Part shown: positions 16,383 to 27,974 of the stretch, piece by piece | Numbering within the stretch: position 1 is the stretch's first letter | How the letters are laid out: each line of letters begins with the position of its first letter | Assembly: GCA_013002345.1 (NCBI GenBank) | Contig: JABDKH010000008.1 | Location: 1 to 37,453, forward strand | DNA length: 37,453 bases | Direction: 5' to 3' | Source: Rhodothermales bacterium | Lineage (GTDB): Bacteria; Bacteroidota; Rhodothermia; Rhodothermales; JABDKH01 | Made by a program: the position numbers and the translations under genes | Notes under the pieces: model-generated | What the model was told of the DNA's origin: nothing | Database searches by the model: none | The model's input: only the letters and a program-made list of their open reading frames with translations

Positions 16383-17939
16383 ATGACCGACCAAGAGAGC
16401 CATCTGATTCAGGACCTGAATTCCCGGCGTCAGGAAGCCTTCGAAGCTGGGGGCAAGCAGCGTATTGATCGCCAGCATGAAAGAGGAAAGCTCACCGCCC
16501 GTGAAAGAATCGAGATACTTCTCGACGAGGGTTCCTTCGAGGAGATGGGCATGTTCGTCCGCCACCAGATCACCAAGTTCGGTCTGGAGAAGAATCGTCC
16601 GTACGGCGACGGCGTCGTAACCGGTTACGGCACGATCGACGGTCGACTGGTTTACGTCTTTTCGCAGGATTTCTCGGTATTCGGCGGATCGCTGGGTGCG
16701 GCCCATGCACAGAAGATCATCGATATCATGAAGCTGGCGCTGGATAACGGCGCGCCCATTATCGGACTGAACGATTCAGGCGGCGCCCGCATTCAGGAAG
16801 GGGTCGATTCGCTCGGTGGATATGCGGATATCTTTCTGCAGAACACACTGGCATCCGGTGTCGTCCCTCAGATTTCGGCGATCATGGGACCCTGTGCCGG
16901 AGGGGCCGTGTACAGCCCGGCCATCACCGACTTCATTTTTATGGTGCGCGGAACGAGCTACATGTTCGTCACCGGACCGAACGTTGTGAAAACGGTGACA
17001 CAGGAAGATGTGACTTCCGAAGAACTGGGCGGCGCAGATGCACACGCCGGAAAGAGCGGTGTCGCACACGTCACAGCTCCGAACGACGCGGAGTGCCTGC
17101 TTGCGATTCGGGAGATGCTCGGCTATCTGCCACAGAATTGCGAGGACGCGCCACCCCGGTTCGAGAACCGACCTCCGTCCGAATCGGACACGATGGAGCT
17201 CGATACGCTCGTCCCCGAGAGTCCGAACAAGCCGTACGACATGCACGACGTTGTTAGTCGAGTCGTGGATGCCGAGTCGTTTTTTGAAATCCACGCCGAC
17301 TTTGCCCAGAATATCCTGGTCGGCTTTGCGCGCATCGAGGGGCGATCAGTCGGGATCGTTGCGAACCAGCCCGCCGTGCTGGCGGGCGTGCTGGACATTC
17401 AGTCGGCCGTCAAGGGCGCCCGATTCGTACGATTCTGCGACGCATTCAATATCCCGCTTGTCGTCTTTGTTGATGTCCCCGGATTCCTGCCCGGTACGGA
17501 TCAGGAATGGGGTGGAGTCATCCGGCATGGCGCAAAGCTCTTGTATGCATTCTGCGAGGCCACCGTACCGAAGATGACCGTCATTACGCGCAAGGCATAC
17601 GGTGGCGCGTACGACGTCATGAACTCAAAGCATATTCGGGGTGACTTGAATTTCGCATGGCCGACGGCTGAGATTGCGGTGATGGGATCCCGCGGAGCCG
17701 TCGAAATAATCTATCGAAAGCAGATTGCCGAGTCGCCGGACCCCGAGGCGACCGAAGCTGCCTTCATCGACGACTACCAGAGTCATTTTGCGAATCCGTA
17801 TGTCGCCGCCGAACGCGGCTATATCGATGACGTGATTCTGCCGTCGCAGACGCGCGAGCGCCTTGCACGCGGACTTCGAATGCTTGAAAACAAGGTTGTT
17901 AATAATCCTCGCAAGAAACACGGTAACATCCCTCTATAG
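16383..17939 (+). CDS. pccB: Acyl-CoA (propionyl-CoA type) carboxylase beta subunit
   Basis: A 518-residue carboxyltransferase subunit that moves CO2 from biotin to an acyl-CoA. It has the two crotonase-like halves: the N-terminal half with [17 protein letters not shown] (131-147) and [11 protein letters not shown] (170-180), and the C-terminal half with [23 protein letters not shown] and [15 protein letters not shown]411 in GGAYDVM corresponds to the Asp that favours propionyl-CoA in characterised PccB proteins. No biotin-carboxylase or biotin-carrier gene is in the window, so the alpha subunit is elsewhere. It would feed methylmalonyl-CoA toward succinyl-CoA. The methylmalonyl-CoA decarboxylase alpha subunit is a close paralogue and cannot be wholly excluded. 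Confidence 0.93.
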   Translation: MTDQESHLIQDLNSRRQEAFEAGGKQRIDRQHERGKLTARERIEILLDEGSFEEMGMFVRHQITKFGLEKNRPYGDGVVTGYGTIDGRLVYVFSQDFSVFGGSLGAAHAQKIIDIMKLALDNGAPIIGLNDSGGARIQEGVDSLGGYADIFLQNTLASGVVPQISAIMGPCAGGAVYSPAITDFIFMVRGTSYMFVTGPNVVKTVTQEDVTSEELGGADAHAGKSGVAHVTAPNDAECLLAIREMLGYLPQNCEDAPPRFENRPPSESDTMELDTLVPESPNKPYDMHDVVSRVVDAESFFEIHADFAQNILVGFARIEGRSVGIVANQPAVLAGVLDIQSAVKGARFVRFCDAFNIPLVVFVDVPGFLPGTDQEWGGVIRHGAKLLYAFCEATVPKMTVITRKAYGGAYDVMNSKHIRGDLNFAWPTAEIAVMGSRGAVEIIYRKQIAESPDPEATEAAFIDDYQSHFANPYVAAERGYIDDVILPSQTRERLARGLRMLENKVVNNPRKKHGNIPL

Positions 17940-18024
17940 CCTGACCGGACGACGACGATTCCTTCCCTGTTGGGCACCCCGACACGCGCCCAGCGCCCCC
18001 CCTTTTTCTTAACCCCCCCAGAGC

Positions 18025-20172
18025 ATGCGCACGTACTATCCGTGGTTATTCCTTGCAGCACTTGTCCTCAGTCTCCCTCCGCGTGGCATGGCCCAGACCA
18101 GCGGAACCACTGATGACGCAGATCGCGCAATCGATCTCGTCCAGCGAATCCCGGGTGATGGTGAAATCGCAGACGACGAAGCCCTTGACGAGCAGGATTT
18201 CACCCGGAAGGAGCTGTTTTCGCTCATGTCCAGCATCTACCGGTCGCAGGCCGAAATCCTTGCAGCACATGCACGTGCGGACAGCAGCAGTGTCGAGGCC
18301 CTGATCGACGAGGCGCTTGAGGACCTCCTGCGGCTTTCGCGGGCCAGCGGAGTTGACACGCTTGCCAGGTATCGAGAACTGTTTCGCAGCGTGGTATCAG
18401 AGTACGAGGACTACTACGGCACCACCGATTCCCTCTCCCCGGCACTCGGCAACATCTTTGGATTTCGGACGCGGATGTTCGCCTCCATGAATGAGCTTTC
18501 GGAGCCCCTTCTGGAGGATGTGAGTCTCCTGAATAATCTCGGACCCGTCTCGACGACGGTGCCGATGACCATGAATCGACTTGTGGAATCGAGTATCACC
18601 TACCTGATGCGTGAGCCCGAGCGACACGTCCACGGCTGGATGTCCCGGTCGGACACATATCTGCCGATGATTGAGGAGATCTTTGCTGAGGAAGGTGTAC
18701 CCGACGAACTGAAGTACCTGGCCATGATCGAAAGCGGGCTTAACCCGAGAGCCCGGAGCTGGGCGCGTGCCGCAGGCATGTGGCAGTTCATCGGTGCAAC
18801 GGGAAAACACTACGGTCTCCGCGTCGACAACTGGGTGGACGAACGCATGAACCCGGAGAAGTCGACGCGTGCCGCCGCAAGGCATCTGAAGGATCTGTAC
18901 AAGATGTTCGGCGACTGGCATCTGGCGCTCGCCGGATACAATTATAGTCCGGGCAAGCTCCGCCGTCACCTGCGCCGTGTCGAACGGGACCTCGGACGGA
19001 AGGCCACGTTCTGGGACGTGTACCGCTACATCCCCAGGGAGACCCGCAATTACGTACCGATGTTCATCGCAACGGCACTTGTGATCTCACAACCCGACGT
19101 CTTCAAGATCGAGAAGACCGAAACGGGCCCTGCCTACGAGTACCACCACGTGCCCGTGTACGGTGCGTTGAGTCTGGCCAGGATTGCTGAGATGACCGGT
19201 TCAACGCAGGCGGCGATTCGTGCGCTGAATCCCGAGCTTCGCCGATCCACGTTGCCTCCGTCGAAGACACCTTACTGGGTCCGGATTCCCTATGGCACAT
19301 ACGACGCGTTTGCTGAGGCCTATGGTGAACTGCCACAGTCGGCTCGACGGCCGCTCGATGTTCATGTCGTCAAAAGTGGAGAGACGCTGAGTCAAATTGC
19401 ATCCCGATATGGCGTTGGATGGCGTCAGTTGATGCATAGCAACGAGCTGAAGAATTCCCGCATCCGGCCGGGTCAACGGCTGGCCGTTCCGCTGCGCGAC
19501 TACGGTGCGCCGGCGAGTGGCGATCTGGCCTCTGAGGGTGGTGTCACTGTGCGATACGGGACTCGATTGGTCCGACCCATTGCGGCCTCCGAGGCCACCG
19601 ACATCCCCGCTACCGCTGCACGACTCGTCGAGCAGTCGCAGAACGAAAAACGCCAGACTCAACAACGGGCTGCGAAGCGATCACAACCGCCCGCGGGCCG
19701 AACCCGAATCGTGTATACCGTACGCAAGGGAGACACGCTCGGGGAGATCGCCGAGCGATACCGGACATCCGCGCGGCAACTCCGCTCCTGGAATAACATC
19801 CGGGGAAGCAGAATCAAGGTCGGGCAGAAACTCTATCTGTATGTCGAGTCGGATGCGTCGAGTCGCGCTACGACGTACACGGTCAAACGCGGAGACAACC
19901 TCGCAGGGATTGCGTCGAAGCACGGGGTATCCGTCAGCTCGCTCAAAGCGTGGAACAACCTCAAGAGCTCTGTCATCCACCCGGGACAAAAGCTGATCCT
20001 CTCGGCAGACGCTGCAGCATCCGGAGAGGTCACTATCTACAATGTCCGGCGAGGCGACACACTTGGCCGGATTGCCGCGAAGCACGGAGTGACGGTGAGC
20101 CAGTTGAAGACGTGGAACGACCTTCGTTCAACGAAGATCGCCGTCGGTCAGCAACTCAAGATACGGTCGTAG
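18025..20172 (+). CDS. mltD: MltD-like lytic transglycosylase with four LysM repeats
   Basis: A 715-residue secreted murein hydrolase that cleaves the MurNAc-GlcNAc bond to give anhydro ends. The signal peptide is residues 1-23 (cleavage after GMA). Residues about 30-200 are helical and of unknown role. The SLT domain spans about 208-325, with catalytic E236 in LAMIESGLNP, then AAGMWQFIGATGKHYGL and the ALAGYNYSPG motif. A degenerate LysM-like segment lies at about 377-425, followed by four clear LysM peptidoglycan-binding repeats near 446-490, 562-607, 617-660 and 670-714 (each with a GDTL/GETL start and an I-x-x-GQ-x-L end). There is no lipobox, unlike E. coli MltD. It is convergent with sdhB, 31 bases away. 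Confidence 0.93.
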   Translation: MRTYYPWLFLAALVLSLPPRGMAQTSGTTDDADRAIDLVQRIPGDGEIADDEALDEQDFTRKELFSLMSSIYRSQAEILAAHARADSSSVEALIDEALEDLLRLSRASGVDTLARYRELFRSVVSEYEDYYGTTDSLSPALGNIFGFRTRMFASMNELSEPLLEDVSLLNNLGPVSTTVPMTMNRLVESSITYLMREPERHVHGWMSRSDTYLPMIEEIFAEEGVPDELKYLAMIESGLNPRARSWARAAGMWQFIGATGKHYGLRVDNWVDERMNPEKSTRAAARHLKDLYKMFGDWHLALAGYNYSPGKLRRHLRRVERDLGRKATFWDVYRYIPRETRNYVPMFIATALVISQPDVFKIEKTETGPAYEYHHVPVYGALSLARIAEMTGSTQAAIRALNPELRRSTLPPSKTPYWVRIPYGTYDAFAEAYGELPQSARRPLDVHVVKSGETLSQIASRYGVGWRQLMHSNELKNSRIRPGQRLAVPLRDYGAPASGDLASEGGVTVRYGTRLVRPIAASEATDIPATAARLVEQSQNEKRQTQQRAAKRSQPPAGRTRIVYTVRKGDTLGEIAERYRTSARQLRSWNNIRGSRIKVGQKLYLYVESDASSRATTYTVKRGDNLAGIASKHGVSVSSLKAWNNLKSSVIHPGQKLILSADAAASGEVTIYNVRRGDTLGRIAAKHGVTVSQLKTWNDLRSTKIAVGQQLKIRS

Positions 20173-20203
20173 GTGGGTACGGGAACGGGTCGAGCGCGGC
20201 CGA

Positions 20204-20965
20204 TCACGCTTCCCCAGCCACCATCGCCTTGAGGTACTCGCGCCGCATGGAGGCGATCGCCGAAATGGAGATTCCTTTGGGGCAGACGGCTTCGCACTCG
20301 GCATGGTTGGAGCAATCTCCGAATCCCTCTTCGGCCATCTGATCGACCGCCAGGACCACGCGCCGGCGGCGCTCGGGCTCACCCTGCGGAAGTAGCGCCA
20401 GCTGTGCAATCTTGGCACCGGTAAACAGGGATGCCGAGGAGTTCGGGCAGGCGGCAACACACGCGCCACAACCGATGCACGACGCATAATCGAAGGCGAC
20501 GTCGGCCACTGCCTTCGGAATCGGAATCGCATTGGCATCGGGCGCGCCACCTGTATTCACAGACACGTAGCCACCGGCCGCCATGATCCGATCGAACGCA
20601 GTACGGTCGACAACGAGGTCCTTGATCACCGGGAATGCCTGCGCTCTCCACGGCTCGATCACGATGGTATCGCCGTCATGATACTCCCGCATGTGCAGCT
20701 GGCAGGTCGCTGTTCGCTTCCACGGGCCGTGCGCCGTTCCGTTGATGACGACTCCGCACGATCCGCATATACCCTCACGGCAATCGTGATCGAACTCGAT
20801 GGGCTCCTCGCCGGACTTCATCAGTCGCTCGTTCAACACGTCGAGCATCTCCAGAAACGACATGTGCGGATTTGCATCGGGCACAGTGTAGTCCCTGAAC
20901 GCTCCACGATCCTTCGGCCCATCCTGCCGCCAGATCCTCAGGTTGATCGTCATAGTGTCTGCCAT
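20204..20965 (-). CDS. sdhB: Succinate dehydrogenase/fumarate reductase iron-sulfur subunit
   Basis: A 253-residue electron-transfer subunit of complex II. The plant-ferredoxin-like domain carries the [2Fe-2S] cysteines C62, C67, C70 and C88 ([11 protein letters not shown], then TATC). The second domain has C163, C166, C169, C173 and C218, C224, C228 for the [4Fe-4S] and [3Fe-4S] clusters ([16 protein letters not shown] and [15 protein letters not shown]). This arrangement is the Bacteroidota/epsilon-type. It is last in the sdhC-sdhA-sdhB order, 27 bases after sdhA. Confidence 0.96.
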   Translation of the reverse strand: MADTMTINLRIWRQDGPKDRGAFRDYTVPDANPHMSFLEMLDVLNERLMKSGEEPIEFDHDCREGICGSCGVVINGTAHGPWKRTATCQLHMREYHDGDTIVIEPWRAQAFPVIKDLVVDRTAFDRIMAAGGYVSVNTGGAPDANAIPIPKAVADVAFDYASCIGCGACVAACPNSSASLFTGAKIAQLALLPQGEPERRRRVVLAVDQMAEEGFGDCSNHAECEAVCPKGISISAIASMRREYLKAMVAGEA

Positions 20966-20992
20966 AGCTCGATAACGATTTTCAATCGGTGG

Positions 20993-22905
<1,913 letters not shown>

Positions 22906-22906
<1 letters not shown>

Positions 22907-23616
22907 CAGCTCATACCTCCGCTAAAGAAAATCCACAGGGGCAGCACGAGGAAGCCGATCGCAATAAGCGCAGCCAGAATCCCGCCGGCTGCGTAGACGA
23001 CCGGCGTCAGACGTGGGCTCATCGCTCCCAGCGATTGCAGCGCACTCCAGATTCCGTGCCTGAGGTGAAACGCCAGCAGAATCATGATCGCTGGATACCC
23101 GAAGGCGAATAGCGGGTTCTGAAAGGTCTCGACCATCAGGCGCTTGAGATCGCGCATCATCACGCCATCAGCCGTAATCACATAGCCTTCGGCGAGCCCC
23201 GGCCCGTACTTGAACGACATGACGTGGAATACCAGGAAGGCGCCGAGGATCACACCGGTCACAATCATGGACCGCGAACTGATCGTCTGCCGACTTGGCT
23301 CTCCCGCTGAGTGATATTCCGCGTAGTCGATGGGCCTCGCCGCCTGCTTGCCCAGGTAGATCCGAACGCCAAGCACAATATGTACCAGCACGACGGCCAC
23401 CAGGCCGAGCTCGACGATGTACAGGAGCGGCCCGAGACTCAGCAGCGTATGTGAGTACTCGTTGTACGCGTTGGGGTTTGCACTGAAAAAGGTCAGATTC
23501 CCGATCATGTGGATGATCACGAATAGCGTGAGCGCAAGGCCCGTGATACCCGTGAGCAGCTTCCTTACGATGGGAGAATCAAACAGCGACTTTGGCTTCC
23601 TACCTGAACTGGCCAT
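22906..23616 (-). CDS. sdhC: Succinate dehydrogenase cytochrome b subunit (SdhC, b558 type)
   Basis: A 236-residue membrane anchor of complex II of the single-subunit, five-helix type found in Bacteroidota, Bacillus and epsilonproteobacteria. Hydrophobic segments fall near 21-42, 59-81, 115-137, 170-188 and 206-230. Histidines in these helices ([41 protein letters not shown]) are candidates for the two heme b sites. ATG 23616 ([19 protein letters not shown]) fits the family; a 15-codon upstream extension does not. It overlaps sdhA by TGATG. An 8-bp inverted repeat lies in its leader at 23660-23683. Confidence 0.93.
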
Positions 23617-23659
23617 ATCTGAACATTGACCCGTGGAATCAGAAAAGCTTGAAGGACCC

Positions 23660-23683
23660 AACTTTCAAAAATTTCTGAAAGTT
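23660..23683. promoter_or_regulatory. Perfect 8-bp inverted repeat between gltA and sdhC
   Basis: AACTTTCA (23660-23667) and TGAAAGTT (23676-23683) are exact reverse complements with an 8-base AT-rich spacer. The dyad lies 44 bases upstream of the sdhC start and 86 bases past the citrate synthase stop, in the direction of transcription. No T-run follows on the minus strand, so it is not a typical terminator. An operator for a TCA-cycle regulator or a processing hairpin adjusting gltA versus sdhCAB levels are both possible. Confidence 0.35.
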
Positions 23684-23768
23684 CCGTCGTCCCCCTCAAA
23701 CATGCGTTCCGAAGTTAATAATTCGCGGTGACTTGGAAATGAAGGGGATTCACCGGCGGGCATGACAG

Positions 23769-24917
23769 CTATCGCCGGTCAATCGGTACCACAGTGAGCC
23801 CGCGCGCTCCCACGTACTCGGCCCGCGGTCTGATGAGCCTGTTGTCTTTCCATTGTTCGAGAAGATGCGCCGTCCAGCCCGTAACACGACTCATCGCAAA
23901 GATGGGAGTGAACAGATCGATATCGATGCCCAGCATATAGTAGACTGACGCACTGAAGAAGTCGACGTTGGGATACAGTCCTTTCTCCTTTTCCATGGTT
24001 TCCATGATTTCGACACTCATGTCGTACCACTTGCGCGAGCCGCGCTCTTCGCTCAGCTCTTCTACCATGTCGCGCAGAATGGCGGCCCGCGGGTCGAGTG
24101 TCTTGTAGACGCGGTGGCCGAAGCCCATAATCCGGTCCTTATTGCGAAGCTTCTCTAGCACGAACTCCCTCGGGCGCTTTCCTGATGCGTCGAGCTGCAG
24201 CAGCGTCTTCATCACTTCAATGTTCGCCCCTCCGTGGAGTGGGCCCTTCAGCGCCCCGATCGCGCCGCTTACGGCCGAGTAAAGATCTGACAGCGTCGCT
24301 CCGATGACCCTGCCGGCGAACGTCGACGCATTCAGTCCGTGCTCCGCGTGAAGGACGAGACATACATCAAAAGTCTTTTCCGCGGCCTCGCCTGGTGGTT
24401 CACCATTCAGGAGATACAGGAAATCGTGGGCGGTCGACCCGGTCCTCATGGGCTTCAGGGGCTTGCGGCCCTTGCGAAAGCGATCGAACGTAGCGACGAT
24501 CGTTGGCATTCGTGCCGTGAGCCGGAGCGCCTTTCGATAGTTCGCCTCCGCCGAAGCCACATCTGCTTCCGCATCAAAATGTGCCAGGGCGGACGTGGCG
24601 GTCCGCAGCGCGGCCATCGGATTGGCATCCTCCGGTGTGGCCCGGAGAACATCCATGATCATGGGCGCCAGTGTGCGCTCGGCCTGCAACTGAAGCATCA
24701 GCTCGTCGAGCTCCCGCCGATTCGGTAATCTCCCTCTCCACAGCAGGTAGCCGACCTCCTCAAACGAAACTTTCCCGGCAAGCTCCCGAATGTCGTATCC
24801 GGCGTAGATCAGTTCCCCCTTGAGGCCGTCGATAAACGAGATCGAGGTTTCGAGTGCAACGACGCCTTCCAGCCCACGGGCCTTCACCGGCTCCACTTGT
24901 TGCTTCACATCCTGCAT
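23769..24917 (-). CDS. gltA: Citrate synthase (short, type I dimeric form)
   Basis: A 382-residue enzyme condensing acetyl-CoA and oxaloacetate. Expected residues are visible: H193 in LHAEHGLNAST, catalytic H228 in GPLHGGAN, H268 in MGFGHRVYK and D319 in NVDFFSASVYY. The short form is shared with 2-methylcitrate synthases, so some propionyl-CoA activity is possible, more so since a PccB is nearby. The adjacent sdhCAB operon favours citrate synthase. ATG 24917 was chosen over 24971 because the 18 extra codons are unlike the family. A 152-base gap with an inverted repeat separates it from sdhC. Confidence 0.93.
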   Translation of the reverse strand: MQDVKQQVEPVKARGLEGVVALETSISFIDGLKGELIYAGYDIRELAGKVSFEEVGYLLWRGRLPNRRELDELMLQLQAERTLAPMIMDVLRATPEDANPMAALRTATSALAHFDAEADVASAEANYRKALRLTARMPTIVATFDRFRKGRKPLKPMRTGSTAHDFLYLLNGEPPGEAAEKTFDVCLVLHAEHGLNASTFAGRVIGATLSDLYSAVSGAIGALKGPLHGGANIEVMKTLLQLDASGKRPREFVLEKLRNKDRIMGFGHRVYKTLDPRAAILRDMVEELSEERGSRKWYDMSVEIMETMEKEKGLYPNVDFFSASVYYMLGIDIDLFTPIFAMSRVTGWTAHLLEQWKDNRLIRPRAEYVGARGLTVVPIDRR

Positions 24918-25711
24918 ATGGCTCTGCCACCTCAACGACCTTATGAAAACCCGGCACTGTTCGATACTCATCCCTGGCGCCCGGCCTGTTCATCGGACCC
25001 TCGGAGTGCGGGGGAGCCAATGATACGAGCGAGCGAAAATACACGGCCCGACGAAGTCGACGCAAAGATATTCTCCTAAATCGACCTCGTCCCCGGGATC
25101 CTTCGCCCCCTCGGAAGGATACAAGTTGGACGCCAAAGGGGCCGCTCGGACCGCTGCGACGCGCCTGGAATTGAGTTCAAGCAATTGATTAACATCCAGC
25201 GTGTCTTGATTGAGGCACATCCGGATCGTACTTTCCGAGTCGACCCCACCGTTGCGAAGCCCGTGGCTTTTTTGACCACGAGGTGACGCATCAGCAAGTG
25301 CAGCCACCAGAGTTGGTTGCACCACAGAGATTTTGAGTAAGGCTTCGAAGGAAGCCCGGTCGAGACTTCACTCATGCATTACGCCGGCAGTCCTGGTCCA
25401 GCAATTATGTGGATCCGTAGCGAAATACGCTCGGTGGCATGCCTGCTCTCGACACTTTCACAGTTTATCAAGCACTTCGCGGTTCAGCCTACGAGGCCGA
25501 GCCGGATTAACAGACCCGAACGACCTCATTTGCGTCGACACAACGTCGTCCTTGAAATCGTTCCGGTATTTGTCGGGCGACCCGGTCTGTACCTGTCAGG
25601 CCAACTCTCTTCGCACTCTCCGCCCGCGTCTGTTGACCGGCACATTGCATTGCCCCCATATGGCCCCCCTGAGTACGGTCGTTTCGGCCGGACCGCGCAC
25701 ATTATGGATTT
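24918..25711. other. 794-base gap between divergent gltA and rng, no credible gene
   Basis: This is the longest gene-free stretch in the window. Open frames on both strands exist (for example minus 24990-25325 and plus 25333-25841), but their codons lack the G/C third-position bias of the neighbours and the proteins resemble nothing. One minus-strand start (VQPTLVAALADAS) faintly recalls the opening of HU proteins but does not continue. Visible structure: an 8-bp stem with one G-T pair at 25299-25321 (TGCAGCCA, loop of 7, TGGTTGCA) and GGCTTC-GAAG-GAAGCC at 25341-25356. Neither has a T-run. The region must hold the promoters of gltA and rng; a small RNA is possible but not shown. Confidence 0.5.
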
Positions 25712-27658
25712 ATGGCAAAGGAAATTGTCATCAACGCAGAGAAGGATCAGACGCGTATCGCCATCGTCGAGAAAGACGAGCTGGTTGAAATGTATTTCGA
25801 GGGCCCGGAAAACGAACGTACCCTCGGCGATATCTTTCTAGGGCGCGTCCGACGCGTCCTCCCCAACATTCAGGCGGCCTTCGTAGACATCGGACAGAAG
25901 TCCGATGCCTTCCTTCACTTCTCTGATCTGTCCGACAACCTCCCGCTCATCAACGAGTTCTTGAGCGCGGAGCATCCCGAAGTCGGCACAACGAAGATCA
26001 CGGCCAGCCCGCACAAGCGCATCCGTCGCCATCGCCCGTTGCACGGCAGACGACGGAACGGTGCCGGCCAGGCTCCAAAGTCCGAAGACCGGCAAAAACG
26101 CTCGGGATCGAGACCGACTGCCGAAGAAAGACACCGCCGACGGTCCGCACAGCGCCGCCCTGCACATACCGCGAACCAGAAGTCCCAGGGCGATAACAAG
26201 CAGAAGCAGGCGCAGCCACCAGTCAGTCTGGAGACCCTGTTGAAGCCCGGCAGCTCCATCCTCGTGAAGATCGTCAAAGAGCCGATCTCGAATAAGGGAA
26301 GCCGCGTCTCCACCGACATCTCCCTCGCCGGACGATTCGTAGTGCTCGTGCCCCTCGGCGACTACGTGGCCGTCTCCCGGCGGATCCAGTCGTACAAGGA
26401 ACGACGACGCCTGCGTGCACTCGCGAAGAGCCTGCTACCGAAGGGTTTCGGACTCATCGTGCGGACCGTAGCCGATGGCCAGAATGCCAAGGCGCTGGAC
26501 ACCGACATGCGACTTCTCCTCGAGAAATGGAGACGCATCGAGAAGAAATTGCAGGAGAAGGCGCAACCGCCCGTCCTCCTTCATGAGGACGTAAGTATGG
26601 TCTCATCCATAATCAGAGACCTGTTTTCCGAAGAGTTTGAACAAATTCTCATCGACAACCCGCGACTACACCGAAACGTCAAGAACTACATACATGCGGT
26701 CGCACCTCACGTGGCTCCACGAGTGAAACTCCATAAAGGACCCGAACACATATTCGCCCGCGCAAAGATCGACAAGTCCGTTCAGGAGGCCTTCGAGTCT
26801 CGCGTGAACCTCGCGTCAGGCGGGTACCTGATTATTGAACACACAGAGGCCATGCACGTCGTCGACGTGAACTCGGGGCGCGCCGGAAAAGGCCTCAGCC
26901 AGGAAGAAAACTCGCTGCGCGTAAATCTCGAATCTGCACGAGCCATCGCCAAACAACTGCGACTTCGCGACCTGGGTGGAATCATCGTCGTCGACTTCAT
27001 CGACCTCCGGGATGACCGGAATCGACGCAAGGTTTTCGATGAACTCAGAAGGGAATTCAGGAAGGATCGCGCAGTTACAAAGGTCCTCCCTATGAGTGAC
27101 TTTGGACTGGTGCAGATCACACGACAACGACTTCGACCAAGTATTACGACGACGAGCACTTCGACGGGGGACGCCGTGACCGACAACGGAAAGCCTGCCG
27201 AAGTAGAACTGGCAGTGCCTCAGGATCTGCCGAAAGCAGTTGTGGAGAAAAAGAAAGACCCGCGTCGTTTCGAGACGCCGGACAAAGTCGTCAACCGGAT
27301 GGAGAAGTGGCTTGAGCGATTCAGGGCGGCCCGCAAGAAGGGGCCACTATCGCTGCACGTTCATCCGTTCACAGCTGCCTTCCTGACGCGCAACGTGCCC
27401 AGCCAGCTTACCAAGTGGAGCCTCAAGTATCGTCTGCGGATTCACCTCGTCAGCAACGACGACATCGATCCGATGAAGTTCAGCTTCTTTGACCGGGCCG
27501 GTAACGACATTACGTTTCCGAAAAGAACCGCCAAGACCGACGGGACTCCCCGGTCCGAGCGGAAAGATGGCGGCCCGCGTGCGGTCAAACCGCGAACACC
27601 GCCGAGGAAACAGGGACGGCCGGCGGGCAGACCCCAGCCGAAGAAGGCCGAGAACTAA
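25712..27658 (+). CDS. rng: Ribonuclease E/G family endoribonuclease, cysteine-free
   Basis: A 648-residue single-strand-specific endoribonuclease for rRNA maturation and mRNA decay. The N-terminal S1 domain (from about 35) is split by a basic, low-complexity insertion at about 93-172, rich in Arg, Lys and Gln. The 5'-sensor and RNase H-like regions follow. The catalytic metal aspartates are D385 (VVDVNSGR) and D428 (IIVVDFIDL). After VQITRQRLRPS, where the family normally carries the CPxC zinc-link, there is a Ser/Thr/Asp stretch, and I find no Cys anywhere in the protein. The C-terminal domain (LSLHVHPFTAAFLT) and a basic tail end it. It begins a plus-strand run with short gaps. Confidence 0.94.
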   Translation: MAKEIVINAEKDQTRIAIVEKDELVEMYFEGPENERTLGDIFLGRVRRVLPNIQAAFVDIGQKSDAFLHFSDLSDNLPLINEFLSAEHPEVGTTKITASPHKRIRRHRPLHGRRRNGAGQAPKSEDRQKRSGSRPTAEERHRRRSAQRRPAHTANQKSQGDNKQKQAQPPVSLETLLKPGSSILVKIVKEPISNKGSRVSTDISLAGRFVVLVPLGDYVAVSRRIQSYKERRRLRALAKSLLPKGFGLIVRTVADGQNAKALDTDMRLLLEKWRRIEKKLQEKAQPPVLLHEDVSMVSSIIRDLFSEEFEQILIDNPRLHRNVKNYIHAVAPHVAPRVKLHKGPEHIFARAKIDKSVQEAFESRVNLASGGYLIIEHTEAMHVVDVNSGRAGKGLSQEENSLRVNLESARAIAKQLRLRDLGGIIVVDFIDLRDDRNRRKVFDELRREFRKDRAVTKVLPMSDFGLVQITRQRLRPSITTTSTSTGDAVTDNGKPAEVELAVPQDLPKAVVEKKKDPRRFETPDKVVNRMEKWLERFRAARKKGPLSLHVHPFTAAFLTRNVPSQLTKWSLKYRLRIHLVSNDDIDPMKFSFFDRAGNDITFPKRTAKTDGTPRSERKDGGPRAVKPRTPPRKQGRPAGRPQPKKAEN

Positions 27659-27674
27659 CCGAAACAATTACACC

Positions 27675-27968
27675 ATGAAGGCAGAGCAGATACTCAGGGA
27701 GCTTGAAGATGTGGCCCGCCGCCTGGGTGTAGACGTGCGCATCGAACGAGGAGGATTCCGCGGAGGACTCTGCCTCATAGACGAAGAGCAGGTTATCGTT
27801 CTGAACAAGCGACAGCCCGTCGAATCCCGGCTCGCCATACTCGCACAAAGCCTGAAATCGCTCCCGGTGGACACGGTATTCATGCGTCCCGCCGTGCGCG
27901 AAGCCCTCGAATCGTCCTGGAAAGATCAGAACGAAGTCGAGCTTGATACGGCCGACTTCGGCGAGTGA
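27675..27968 (+). CDS. Conserved 97-residue protein of unknown function
   Basis: A small soluble protein with an N-terminal helix (AEQILRELEDVARRLGVDVR), then RGGFRGGLCLIDEEQVIVLNKR (given here as RGGFRGGLCLIDEE and VIVLNKR), and a C-terminal ILAQSL...MRPAVREALE segment. Proteins of this length and layout (FRGGLC...LNKR...LA...L...RPAVREALE) are widespread hypotheticals; no catalytic motif is apparent. The true start is ATG 27675, because a longer upstream frame lies within rng. It is 16 bases after rng and 6 bases before the metallo-hydrolase gene, so all three are probably cotranscribed, which hints at a job in RNA or nucleotide metabolism. Confidence 0.82.
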   Translation: MKAEQILRELEDVARRLGVDVRIERGGFRGGLCLIDEEQVIVLNKRQPVESRLAILAQSLKSLPVDTVFMRPAVREALESSWKDQNEVELDTADFGE

Positions 27969-27974
27969 CACCGA

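Noticed and set aside
17971-18007. Terminator after pccB (TGGGC...GCCCA followed by five T)
   Set aside because: The stem is only 5 bp with a 12-base loop and the T-run is separated by a C-run; too weak to call.
24990-25325. Minus-strand frame beginning like an HU protein (VQPTLVAALADAS)
   Set aside because: Likeness ends after about 13 residues and the codons lack the third-position G/C bias of real genes here.
25631-25655. Sigma-54-like promoter upstream of rng (GGCAC then TTGC)
   Set aside because: The distance between the GG and GC elements is one base too long for a -24/-12 site.
25333-25841. Two long plus-strand frames running into rng
   Set aside because: Different frames from the RNase, no family likeness and poor codon pattern.
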